A stretch of DNA of 45,218 nucleotides. It comes from Calditrichota bacterium. Lineage in GTDB: Bacteria > Zhuqueibacterota > Zhuqueibacteria > Thermofontimicrobiales > Thermofontimicrobiaceae. Positions within the stretch are counted from its first letter, which is position 1, and each line of letters opens with the position of its first letter. Shown piece after piece: positions 26,796 through 36,134 of this stretch. The position numbers and the translations under genes are program-made. A model generated the notes under the pieces. It made no database searches and was not told the origin of the DNA. It worked only from the letters and a program-made list of their open reading frames with translations. The stretch lies in contig JAADFU010000018.1 of the NCBI GenBank assembly GCA_013152715.1, positions 58,616 to 103,833 of the forward strand. Reading direction: 5' to 3'.

Positions 26796-28640
26796 TTATT
26801 GCAATTTAACTAAAGTCCTCTTTTCAACAAAGCCATTTAATTGAAATTGACAAACATAAATTCCACTTGCAACACTCGTGCCAGCATTGTCTTTACCGTC
26901 CCACATTAATTCATATTTTCCCGGCAGCGCTGAATGATTAAGCAACGTCTTTACTTCCTGGCCTAACATATTAAATATTCTTACATTAAGCTCGCCGGAA
27001 ACATTCACATTGTACGGAATAACCGTACTCGGATTGAATGGATTGGGATAATTTTCGCCAATCGTGAAAGCAACTGTCCGAGGATCGCGCAAAACATTTA
27101 AATTTGCAATTTGTGTCTGACTCGCTTGCTGATTAATCTGAAATCTCATGACAACACTGGCATCAAATTCGTTTTTGTCCGGAATAAATTCAAATTCCAG
27201 GCTTCCGATCGTGTCGGAAACAGCGATGGGGTTTGCCGAATAAAATCCGAATATAATTTTTCCCAAACGATGATTGATTAGCAGCGGCGTCGTGTCTGAA
27301 AAATTTACGCCCTTAAATCTTAATTTTTCTTCAGGGAATTCAACCTCTCCGCTGAAAGATAAAATTGAATCCGAACGAACAATTATCGGGAGAGATACTC
27401 TGTTTCGCGACCTAAACTCTATTTTTGTCATGACGGCATTTTCAAAATCCGTCGCTTTTGCCAATCCTGCCTGAGACCAAGCGCCAGCGACATCGCCCAG
27501 TAAAATGCCTGTGAAATCGGCGTGGGAATGATTCGAGTTTAAATTTGAATAATTTCTTAAAGCCGGAATAAAATCCCACTCACCCGTATGGTCATCAGTT
27601 AATGGGTTCAATTCGACAACATATCTCGCGATTAGCGCCGCGTCAAATGCCGTGATCATTCCGTTGCGGTCCACATCGGCGGCAAGTTGCTGATTCTGAT
27701 TGAGCGTATCCACTCCGACGGCGTGCCTGAGTGTGAGCGCCGCGTTGTACATGGTAATCGCCCTATTTTCTGAACGATCTAATTGACTTTTTCCCGGACG
27801 AATGGTAAAATTTCCTCCGGCAGAAAGATCACTAAACTGAAAATAACCGGACAAATTGGTCGATTTCTGGGTTATCTGCGATCCAGTCAAATGAACAGTC
27901 GCATTATCAATCGGATTTTGATTGGAATAATAGCGAACATGGCCGGCAAGCTGGTAAGTTTGATCCGAAAGGAGCGGCAGCAAAACCTGAAAGAAAGTTT
28001 CCGCCATGACGTGGTAGCCGGCATCGTTGGGATGGACATAGTCGTCCATCCACTCCGCAGTCCAGTTCGGATTTTGCTTGATGGCATTATTTTGATCGAC
28101 AAAATGAATGTCCCAGCCGATTGCTTTTTTTTCGGTAAAAAGATTATAAATCAATAAATTCAGATCTTCAGTGCGCTGGGGGCGATTTTCGTAATCATCA
28201 AAACGCGGAATGAGATTGCAAAACAAAATGATTGTGTTCCGATTTCTATTGTGGATTGTATCTAAAATATTCTCAATTTCGACAATCGTAGATTCGTTTG
28301 ATTCTCCTTGGCTAATATCATTTGTTCCAATGTGCAAAAGCACGATGTCCGGGGGATTCAGGCGAAGCCAGTTATTCAAATTGTCTAAAATTTCATCCGC
28401 ACGGTAGCCGCTGTGCCCTTCGTGATGCGGATAAAATCCCGTACCGTCATTCTTCGAGCCGACCATGTCAAAATTAATGCCTTCATTCTGGAGCATCAGG
28501 GACAAATCATCGCGATATCCGGCAGGCTCGCCGTGTCTTCCCATTGTGATCGAATTTCCCAAAGGCATTATTTTCACCTGAGCGACAAGAGAATGGGGAA
28601 GGAAAAAAAGAGCCGCTACCCAAAAATATTTTTCAATCAA
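26796..28640 (-). CDS. Exported SGNH/GDSL esterase with dockerin-like, cohesin-like and sorting domains (copy 1)
   Basis: The 614-residue protein has a signal peptide (about 1-20) and an SGNH hydrolase domain (about 22-225). Catalytic blocks are GNSITMG with Ser30, GTND at 105-108 and DDYVHPND with D200 and H203. The first block has Asn in place of the usual Asp after Gly; the catalytic Ser is intact. A linker carboxypeptidase-like domain (about 230-285) is followed by a dockerin-like pair of helix-loop units (about 290-345; second unit DVDRNGMITAFDAALIARY), a cohesin-like domain (about 404-505) and the sorting tail (ENYPNPFNPSTVIPYNV). SGNH enzymes of this type commonly deacylate carbohydrates; the substrate here is unknown. 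The open frame gives TTG at 28640 as start, but AGGGGG lies 15 nt upstream of it, so the true start may be a nearer unusual codon. It is a paralogue of the next gene, 68 bp away. Confidence 0.85.
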   Translation of the reverse strand: MIEKYFWVAALFFLPHSLVAQVKIMPLGNSITMGRHGEPAGYRDDLSLMLQNEGINFDMVGSKNDGTGFYPHHEGHSGYRADEILDNLNNWLRLNPPDIVLLHIGTNDISQGESNESTIVEIENILDTIHNRNRNTIILFCNLIPRFDDYENRPQRTEDLNLLIYNLFTEKKAIGWDIHFVDQNNAIKQNPNWTAEWMDDYVHPNDAGYHVMAETFFQVLLPLLSDQTYQLAGHVRYYSNQNPIDNATVHLTGSQITQKSTNLSGYFQFSDLSAGGNFTIRPGKSQLDRSENRAITMYNAALTLRHAVGVDTLNQNQQLAADVDRNGMITAFDAALIARYVVELNPLTDDHTGEWDFIPALRNYSNLNSNHSHADFTGILLGDVAGAWSQAGLAKATDFENAVMTKIEFRSRNRVSLPIIVRSDSILSFSGEVEFPEEKLRFKGVNFSDTTPLLINHRLGKIIFGFYSANPIAVSDTIGSLEFEFIPDKNEFDASVVMRFQINQQASQTQIANLNVLRDPRTVAFTIGENYPNPFNPSTVIPYNVNVSGELNVRIFNMLGQEVKTLLNHSALPGKYELMWDGKDNAGTSVASGIYVCQFQLNGFVEKRTLVKLQ

Positions 28641-28708
28641 AATTTTGATAATAATCCCCCTGAAACAGACCCTCTGTCACGGCTTGTTTCACTGGCATTG
28701 TGATGTAC

Positions 28709-30559
28709 CTACTTCAATTTCAGCAACGTTCTGTTTTGAACGAACCTGTCCAATTGAAACCGACAAACATAAACGCCATCAGCGACATTTACACCAAAAT
28801 CATCTCGGCCGTCCCATTTCAGTTCGTATTTTCCTGGCACGACTGAGTGATTAAAAATTCCCTTCACTTCCTGGCCCAAAGCATTAAAAATTTTTACGTC
28901 CAAATTTCCGGCAACTTTGACATCATAAGGCACGACAGTAGTCGGATTAAAAGGATTCGGGTAATTGTTGCCAACAGTCAGAGAAGGCGCGTAATGCCCA
29001 CACAGTCCGTTAAGGCTAATGAGTTGCATTTGGCTTGCGGCCTGATTAATCTGAAATTTTACAGCGACATCAACGTCAGACCAATTTTCCTCTCTAACTA
29101 CTTCAAATTCCAGCCTTCCGATAGTATCTGAAACGGCAAGAATATTGGCCAAATAAAATCCGAATTTGACTTTTCCTTTTCGGTGATTAACCAGCAAATG
29201 TTCTTCTCGTAAAAATTTTGCTCCTCTAAACCTCAAAGCATTTTCCGGAAAATCTAATTCTCCGGCAAAAGACAAAAGCGAATCCGAATGAACAATTATC
29301 GGGACAGAAATTTTATTGGAAGAATGATATTCAATTTTACCTGCCAGAGCATAGTCAAAATTCCCCGCTTTTGCCATTCCCGATTGTGACCAGGCACCTG
29401 CGACATCGCCTAACAAAATTCCAGTGAAATTTGCATCAAAATAATCAGCTTCCAGGCTATCGTAATTCAACGAATCCGGCACAAAACGCCATTCGCCGAC
29501 ATGGTCTTGGCCAAATGGATCTAATTCGACTGCATATCTGGCGATTAATGCCGCGTCAAAAGCGGTAATTGACCCATTTTTGTCCACGTCCGCGGCAGAT
29601 TGCTGGTTTGGATTGAGCGTATCTACTCCCACGGCATGCCTGAGTGTGAGCGCCGCGCTGTACATGGTAATGACATTGTTTTGAAAACGATCCAGTTTGT
29701 CTTTCTCCAGACGTACAGAGAAATCTTCGCCAGCCGTAAGATTCCCAAATTGAAAAGAGCCGGCGAAATTTGTGAGCATTCGATCACTCTGCGAACCAGC
29801 CAAATAGACAATCACGTTATCAATCGGATTTTGATTTGAATAATATTGAACCGATCCCGCAATTTGATGAGTCCGTTCAGCTAACAGCGGCTGCAAAACC
29901 TGGAAATAGGTCTCCGCCATGACATGGTAGCCGATGTCGTTGGGGTGGACGTTGTCAACCATGTACTCGTCGGCCCAATTACTATTTTTATCAAAAGCTG
30001 AAAATTGATCAACTAAATAAATATCATAGCCCTGGGTTTTCTTTTCATTAAATAAACTTTCAATACGCACATTAAGACGTTCATTGTAAATATACTCATT
30101 TTCCCATGTCACGCGGCGTGGAATTAATTTGCAAAACAAAATTTTTATTTGTGGTTTGTAATTATAAATTTTATCTAAAATGCCTTCAATTTCTACAATC
30201 GTTTGTGAATTCGGCTGGCCGGAGCTAACATCATTCGTGCCAATGTGCAACAGAATTACATCAGGATCGCTGTCAACCAGCCAAGTATCGACTTCTGCCA
30301 GTACTTGATCCGCTTTCCACCCTGGATGGCCTTCGTGATCTGAGTCGAAACCAAACCCGTCTGACAAACTTCCCACAAAATCAAAGTCGAAACCCATATT
30401 CAATAGCATAAAATACAGGTCATCGCGAAAACCGGCATAAGGCGGATCTCCCCCTTTGCCTGTTGTAATTGAGTCTCCCAAAGGCATTATTTTTACTTGA
30501 GCAAATAGTGCTTCAGCAGAAAGAAGAAGCAGCGCTGTCCACAGGCATCTTTTTTTCAC
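28709..30559 (-). CDS. Exported SGNH/GDSL esterase with dockerin-like, cohesin-like and sorting domains (copy 2)
   Basis: The 616-residue paralogue of the neighbouring esterase has a signal peptide (about 1-20) and canonical SGNH blocks: GDSITTG (Ser30), GTND (107-110) and VDNVHPND (D202, H205). It then has the carboxypeptidase-like linker, the dockerin-like unit DVDKNGSITAFDAALIARY, the conserved phrase FTGILLGDVAGAWSQ, a cohesin-like domain (about 405-505) and the tail NNYPNPFNPTTVVPYDV. The two copies share the same domain order throughout, so they arose by duplication of the whole gene. GTG at 30559 is taken as the start, with AGGGGG 15 nt upstream, as in the sister gene. It should act outside the cell as a carbohydrate esterase that can join cohesin/dockerin contacts. 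The gap to the next gene upstream in transcription is 82 bp and holds a strong hairpin. Confidence 0.87.
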   Translation of the reverse strand: MKKRCLWTALLLLSAEALFAQVKIMPLGDSITTGKGGDPPYAGFRDDLYFMLLNMGFDFDFVGSLSDGFGFDSDHEGHPGWKADQVLAEVDTWLVDSDPDVILLHIGTNDVSSGQPNSQTIVEIEGILDKIYNYKPQIKILFCKLIPRRVTWENEYIYNERLNVRIESLFNEKKTQGYDIYLVDQFSAFDKNSNWADEYMVDNVHPNDIGYHVMAETYFQVLQPLLAERTHQIAGSVQYYSNQNPIDNVIVYLAGSQSDRMLTNFAGSFQFGNLTAGEDFSVRLEKDKLDRFQNNVITMYSAALTLRHAVGVDTLNPNQQSAADVDKNGSITAFDAALIARYAVELDPFGQDHVGEWRFVPDSLNYDSLEADYFDANFTGILLGDVAGAWSQSGMAKAGNFDYALAGKIEYHSSNKISVPIIVHSDSLLSFAGELDFPENALRFRGAKFLREEHLLVNHRKGKVKFGFYLANILAVSDTIGRLEFEVVREENWSDVDVAVKFQINQAASQMQLISLNGLCGHYAPSLTVGNNYPNPFNPTTVVPYDVKVAGNLDVKIFNALGQEVKGIFNHSVVPGKYELKWDGRDDFGVNVADGVYVCRFQLDRFVQNRTLLKLK

Positions 30560-30593
30560 AAAGCGAATGACGTGCCCCCTAAAAACCTCACAT

Positions 30594-30625
30594 CGCCCGG
30601 ATTAAAATTTATGAAAATCCGGGCG
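30594..30625. other. Perfect 10-bp intergenic hairpin without a direct T-tract
   Basis: CGCCCGGATT and AATCCGGGCG pair perfectly around a 12-nt loop, 17 bp downstream of the giant esterase gene's stop. On the minus strand the T-run (TTTTT) comes only after about 9 further bases, so this is a weak terminator candidate. An mRNA-processing or stability hairpin between cluster genes fits as well. Confidence 0.5.
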
Positions 30626-30641
30626 AAAATTTTGGCGCTCG

Positions 30642-33600
30642 TTATTTCATGAGAATCATTTTTTTCAATTCGCTAAAATAGTCGGTTTCAATCCGGTACA
30701 AGTAAACTCCTGAAGGCAATCGCCTGCCGCTCCCGTCTAGGGCTTTCCAGCGAATGGTGTAAAATCCCGCCGGCTGCGTTTCACTGACCAGAGTTTCAAT
30801 TAGCTGCCCTTGCATATTGTAGACTTTCAGCAGCACGTGGGTTTGTTGCGCCAATTGATAATTGATACTCGTTCCCGGATTGAACGGATTGGGATAATTT
30901 TGAGAAAGAGAAAAATTATCCGGAATCTGTTTTTTCTGCTTATCGACGCTGGAAATCGTTCGAAAATGAGCAGTGATATTTTTGTTGCCATCAATCTGAA
31001 TAATTGCCGGATTGTCTATTCCTTCCAGGTCGCCGGTCCAGTCATCGAATACGTAACCCGATATGGGCAACGGCGTTAAAATAACTACGTCGCCATCTCG
31101 ATACCGAGACTTGAACGGCGTACGATTCACGCTTCCGGCGCTTTCCGGATCGATTGTGACGGAAATCGAGTAGTAAACGCTCAAAATCACAATCGGCTTG
31201 CCATCTGTCCAGTCGGAAACAATGCTGTTATTTGCCGCTGAACGCGCCCGAGCTTTGACTTTGTGAGTGCCCACTAAATTGTAAATATGACTCGCCGCCG
31301 AATCTCCCCAGGCAGACAAAGTGCCATCGCCCCAATCAAATTGGTATTGCACTGCATTCCCGAAACTACTCACTGAGCCTCCGGTTGTAAAAGCAATTGA
31401 ATGTTCTAAATAACCTGTATCCGGACTGGCAATGAACATCGGCATTGATACGGTTTCTTGCGTTTGCTTGAAGAAAGCGATGATGCTTCGATTCCCATTT
31501 AGTGTTACAGTATCCGGATTCGTCGTACCCGTTAAATCGCCCTCCCAGTGGTCAAATTGATAACCGGAAGTGCCAATTGCAGACACCGCCACTTTTTCAC
31601 CGAATCCGTACTTGTTTTTGTTTGGATTCTTTGTGACTAATCCTTTATCTGTCGGACTCACCGTTATGGTCAATATGTATCCCGTAACAGTGACCATCAG
31701 CGTGTCTGACCAATCAGAAATAACATTCGTGTGTGTTTTACAACGCGCCCGCGCTTTGATCGACATAATGCCTGTTACAGAATAAACGTGGTTTTGCAAA
31801 TTTAATCCCCACTCTGAAAGCGAACCATCACCCCAGTCAAACTGATATTGCAATTCATGACCGAGATTACTGCTGCTGCCGGTTACGGCAAATTGCAGAG
31901 TTTGTCCTAAAATACCAGTTGTGGGACCGGTGGGTTTATTGGGTTGCGTCACAGTTTCCTGTGATTCCACAAAAACTGCCGTTACAGCTTTATTCCCCGT
32001 CATAATCAATTGTGCCGGAGTTTCGCTGCCCGTCAGATCACCGTTCCAGTGATCAAATGCATAGCCGCTAATTGCGCTCGGCGTTAGCGTCACGGTGTCG
32101 TCGTAAGCATATTCGGGTTTGGACGGTGATTTTCCCACAGTGCCACTTCCAACTGGATCAACAGCAATGGACAAGCTTAAACCAATGATATTAACGACTT
32201 GTACATTGTCGCCCCAGTTAGAAATAGACGTCGTATCGACCGCGCTTTTGGCTCGCGCTTTGACCGTTTTCGTCCCGCTGGAATTATAAATATGATCCTG
32301 AGTGTCGGCGCCCCAAGGCGACATGGTACCATCACCCCAGTCAAATTGATATTGTAAAGAATTACCCTGTTCACTGCTAGCCCCGCTCGCCATGAAGCTA
32401 AGCGGCTGCCCAATCATGCCAGTCTCAGGCCCGACGACAGAAGTCGGCGGGGAAATAAAATCCTGAGTGACTACAAAATAGGCATAAATTTCCTTGTCGC
32501 CGCTCATTTGAATATTTACAGGATTGCTGTTCCCTGAAATATCCCCCTCCCATCTATCAAAACGATAATTCGCATCTACCGCAGAAGGCGTATCTTCTTT
32601 CCCTGATGGGACATAATTCGGATTTGTTGTCAAAAGTAATTTATCCAGACGCGCGTTAACATCTCGAGAAATTACTTTCAATGAATGCTGCCCTTTTGAC
32701 AAATTGAACGACTGAACCACATGATTATGCGATACTTTTTGCCATTTCCAAACATGATATTCCGGATCCAGATGCCAAGTGAGAACAGACTGGTCATCCA
32801 TCTGAAAAAAGAAGCTGTCTTCTGTCCCGGAAAGAGCATAGCATCTACCCCAAATATAATACGTTCCCGAAGAGGGAATATCTACACCATAAGACGCGGT
32901 TGCAGACATTGGCGTAGAGCTGGTACTATATAGATAGTAATTTCCGGATGCTTGGGGATCGGTTCCCGTCGTAAATGGCGACGCATAATTACCACTCTCT
33001 GCCTCAAGTCTGATATTTGAGTTATACTCCTCTTTACCAGCAGGTTGATAAGTCGGATCGCTGGTAATAAGCAAATTATCCAGCCGAGCATTGATATCCC
33101 GCGTCACAATAGTTAGCGTATGCCAGCCAGGTGTCAAGTCAAATGTCTGTTCCACATGCCAATCAGATACTTTCTGCCATTTCCAGGCATTATAATATTC
33201 CGGATCCAAATGCCAGGTAAGCGTGTCAGAAGAGTTATCTACAATCAAAAAGAAACTATCTTCAGTGCTCGATAGCGCATAACATCGTCCCCAAATGAAA
33301 TATGTTCCGAATTCCGAAACTTCAAACTGAATTTCCGCGCTCCCGCTTCCAGGATCTCTTGAGGTACCATAAATATATTGATTATCAGATGCCTCGTCGT
33401 CACTGCCAACAGCCATGTTGCCACTCAAGGCGCCGCTTTCAGCTTCCACTCGAATATTATCGTCTTTGGTTTTGGGGATGGCCATTAGCCTTACCCATTC
33501 AGCCGGATCGTAAACTGACTTAGAAGGATTTTTATCAATACTTCCCGATCCATCAGGAATGACATGAACAGTTAAGTTGTATTGAATTATTTCGGAAATC

Positions 33601-36011
33601 GTAACAGATAAGCCTGACGACCAATCTGATACTACTTGTGTGAACGTCTGGCTCCGCGCGCGCGCCTTTAATTCAAAAGTGCCATTTGTCACATAAGCAT
33701 GAGTTCGCGTATCCCCCCCCCAACTGGATAAGTTTCCGTCACCAAAATCAAATTGATATTCGACTGGATTGCCTAAAGCAGATTGAGACCCGCCGGTTGA
33801 GAAAGTTAGATTCATTCCAACCTCCCCGGATGTAGGTCCTGTCGGTTTATTGGGAGTTGTTACAGATTCATGTGTTTCAGAAAAATGAGCCGTGATTGCT
33901 TTATTTGAATTCATTACAACCGTCACCGGATTTTGGCTTCCAGTCAAATCTCCGTACCAGGAATCAAAAGCATAAACACCGCCAGCATTCTCCTCTTTCC
34001 CTGAAGGAACAAATGTGGGGTCTTTGGAAAGAATAAATTTATCCAAACGTGCATTGACGTCTCTTGACACAAGCGTAATGGTATGACTACCGACGTCTAA
34101 ATTAAATTCTTTTACCGTGTACCAATCAGACACTTTTTGCCAACGCCATGAATAGTAATGACTATCTAAATGCCAGGTGAGAGTATCCGGGCTACCATCC
34201 ACAACAATAAAAAAACTATCTTCAGTTCCGGAAAGCGCATAACACCTGCCCCAAATTGCATAACTACCGGACTCCTGTACATCAAATGTATATTCTGCGT
34301 AGCCGGATTTGGGATGAGAGCTCGTATCATAAACAAATTGGCCTCCGGAAGCGGTAAGGTCATCCCCGACCCGCATCGCGCCAAATAGTGTCCCATTTTC
34401 CCCTTCGATGTAAATTTTATCAGTCGCCGAACTAGCCGCTTGTGCCGTGAGTTCTACGGTTTCGCCCTCCGCATAACTCAATTTGTCGGGGTTTTTCGTA
34501 ACAGTCCCAGCACCGTCAGGGTCAATTCCGATATCCAATGTATAATAGGGAATCGAACTGTGAAAATTTGCAATAATAGTCCGATTCTTTAGCATATAAA
34601 TGGTAACTGGATTTATTGTAGAAGAATCAATATCTCCGCTCCAATATTGAAAATCGAAATTTTCGTTTGCAGGTACAGCATGAAGAGTGACAGTTTCTTT
34701 CGGTTCATAGGCTAGTTTTTCAGGACTAGTGACAACCTCCCCTGCACCCAACGGATTAACAATAACGGTGAGAATGAATGTTGTATCTCCGTTTATTGTC
34801 ACGGAAGCAAAATTCGACCATGCTGACTTGATATTTGTGTGTACGGAACAACGAGCCTGTGCCTTTATCTGAAAAATCCCATTGATCCCAAAAACATGCG
34901 ATTGGGTGGGACTTCCCCAACCAGATTGCCCGCCATCCCCCCAGTCAAATTTGTATTCAACATCATGCCCCAAATTACTAGTAGAACCGCCCGTGGAAAA
35001 AGTCAATGACTCTCCCGTGTACCCATTAGCGGGCCCTGTTGGCGTGTTTGGAGTAGAAACAAACTCCTCTTCATCATTGACAAAATTAGCAATTATTGTG
35101 CGACTATGTAGCATATAAATATTTATTGGATTAGTGCTATTTACATCAATATCTCCACTCCAATGATCAAAATGAAATTCGCCATAAGCCACAGCGCGCA
35201 TTTGCACCACCTCAGAATAGGCATATTTCTCGCGATCTGGGTCAAGAAGAACTGTCCCCGCCCCTTCAGGATTAATTTGGATTGTTAAAGTTAGCGTAGG
35301 AAAATGGATAGACTGAAGTACAGAGAAATAAGTATCCGCCATAACCGCATAACCGGCATCAGTCGGGTGGACATTATCAATCATATATTCTGTTCGCCAA
35401 TTGTCATTTTGTGTAAATGCTGAGTATTGATCAACAAGATAAATATAAAAACCTTGATTTTTTTTAGTGTTATACAGCTCCTCAATTTTAGCATTTAGGT
35501 CTTGATTTTGAAGGTATTCATTCGCTGGTGTTTCTATGCGTGGTATCAATTTGCACAACAATATAGAAGTTTGTGAATTATAGGCATAAATTTTATCTAG
35601 AATTCCCTCTATCTCACTTATTGTCTGGGAGTTAGGTTCCCCTGAACTCACATCATTTGTCCCAATATGCAACAAGATTACATCAGGCGTACTATCAAGC
35701 AGCCATGTATCTATGTTTGCTAGTATATCATCTGCATGCCAGCCTCCGTGTCCTTCATGGTCAGCGTCAAATCCGCTTCCGTCACTCTGACTGCCAACAA
35801 AATCAAAATCCCAGCCGGCATTTATTAATTTTTGATACAAATCATCGCGATAGCCAGTATAGGGTGGATCGCCTCCCATACCTCGGGTTATAGAATCACC
35901 CAGTGGCATTATTCGATGCGTCGCAAAAACATTTCCGACTCCAATGATAAAAAATAAGGCAACTATTAATAATTTTCTGATCTCCATTCCCGGAACTAAT
36001 TTTCGGTTCAT
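30642..36011 (-). CDS. Giant exported SGNH esterase with InlB-type repeats, PKD domains and nested carbohydrate-binding-like modules
   Basis: About 1789 residues. A signal segment (about 10-30) is followed by an SGNH hydrolase domain (about 32-240; GDSITRG with Ser40, GTND 117-120, IDNVHPTD with D212 and H215) most like that of the copy at 28709. The remainder is about seven InlB-B-type repeats (opening LTIxVxPxGxGTV, closing with a WxGD-type block and xxAxF) mixed with about five PKD domains (YQFDWGDG, then ARC or ARS). Three carbohydrate-binding (CBM35/CBM6-like) modules lie at about residues 529-674, 850-995 and 996-1140. The sorting tail is SQNYPNPFNPGTSINYQL. The start at 36011 was preferred to 36029 because the ATG at 36029 is part of the AGGAGG ribosome site. 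A possible weak promoter (TTTACA, 16 bp, TATGGA) lies at 36069-36096. It probably binds and deacylates an extracellular polysaccharide. Confidence 0.85.
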   Translation of the reverse strand: MNRKLVPGMEIRKLLIVALFFIIGVGNVFATHRIMPLGDSITRGMGGDPPYTGYRDDLYQKLINAGWDFDFVGSQSDGSGFDADHEGHGGWHADDILANIDTWLLDSTPDVILLHIGTNDVSSGEPNSQTISEIEGILDKIYAYNSQTSILLCKLIPRIETPANEYLQNQDLNAKIEELYNTKKNQGFYIYLVDQYSAFTQNDNWRTEYMIDNVHPTDAGYAVMADTYFSVLQSIHFPTLTLTIQINPEGAGTVLLDPDREKYAYSEVVQMRAVAYGEFHFDHWSGDIDVNSTNPINIYMLHSRTIIANFVNDEEEFVSTPNTPTGPANGYTGESLTFSTGGSTSNLGHDVEYKFDWGDGGQSGWGSPTQSHVFGINGIFQIKAQARCSVHTNIKSAWSNFASVTINGDTTFILTVIVNPLGAGEVVTSPEKLAYEPKETVTLHAVPANENFDFQYWSGDIDSSTINPVTIYMLKNRTIIANFHSSIPYYTLDIGIDPDGAGTVTKNPDKLSYAEGETVELTAQAASSATDKIYIEGENGTLFGAMRVGDDLTASGGQFVYDTSSHPKSGYAEYTFDVQESGSYAIWGRCYALSGTEDSFFIVVDGSPDTLTWHLDSHYYSWRWQKVSDWYTVKEFNLDVGSHTITLVSRDVNARLDKFILSKDPTFVPSGKEENAGGVYAFDSWYGDLTGSQNPVTVVMNSNKAITAHFSETHESVTTPNKPTGPTSGEVGMNLTFSTGGSQSALGNPVEYQFDFGDGNLSSWGGDTRTHAYVTNGTFELKARARSQTFTQVVSDWSSGLSVTISEIIQYNLTVHVIPDGSGSIDKNPSKSVYDPAEWVRLMAIPKTKDDNIRVEAESGALSGNMAVGSDDEASDNQYIYGTSRDPGSGSAEIQFEVSEFGTYFIWGRCYALSSTEDSFFLIVDNSSDTLTWHLDPEYYNAWKWQKVSDWHVEQTFDLTPGWHTLTIVTRDINARLDNLLITSDPTYQPAGKEEYNSNIRLEAESGNYASPFTTGTDPQASGNYYLYSTSSTPMSATASYGVDIPSSGTYYIWGRCYALSGTEDSFFFQMDDQSVLTWHLDPEYHVWKWQKVSHNHVVQSFNLSKGQHSLKVISRDVNARLDKLLLTTNPNYVPSGKEDTPSAVDANYRFDRWEGDISGNSNPVNIQMSGDKEIYAYFVVTQDFISPPTSVVGPETGMIGQPLSFMASGASSEQGNSLQYQFDWGDGTMSPWGADTQDHIYNSSGTKTVKARAKSAVDTTSISNWGDNVQVVNIIGLSLSIAVDPVGSGTVGKSPSKPEYAYDDTVTLTPSAISGYAFDHWNGDLTGSETPAQLIMTGNKAVTAVFVESQETVTQPNKPTGPTTGILGQTLQFAVTGSSSNLGHELQYQFDWGDGSLSEWGLNLQNHVYSVTGIMSIKARARCKTHTNVISDWSDTLMVTVTGYILTITVSPTDKGLVTKNPNKNKYGFGEKVAVSAIGTSGYQFDHWEGDLTGTTNPDTVTLNGNRSIIAFFKQTQETVSMPMFIASPDTGYLEHSIAFTTGGSVSSFGNAVQYQFDWGDGTLSAWGDSAASHIYNLVGTHKVKARARSAANNSIVSDWTDGKPIVILSVYYSISVTIDPESAGSVNRTPFKSRYRDGDVVILTPLPISGYVFDDWTGDLEGIDNPAIIQIDGNKNITAHFRTISSVDKQKKQIPDNFSLSQNYPNPFNPGTSINYQLAQQTHVLLKVYNMQGQLIETLVSETQPAGFYTIRWKALDGSGRRLPSGVYLYRIETDYFSELKKMILMK

Positions 36012-36134
36012 CAACACCATCCTCCTCATAAAAAAAACTAAAAAGTTTTCCTTCCGTGTTTAAATTGATCCATAAAATTGCTAAACTTATTGTAAATACT
36101 TTTATTTTATTGAATTCTACCGATCAAATAATGC

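Noticed and set aside
30594-30625. Hairpin as a certain terminator of the giant esterase gene
   Set aside because: There is no T-tract directly after the stem on the minus strand, so it is listed only as a hairpin.
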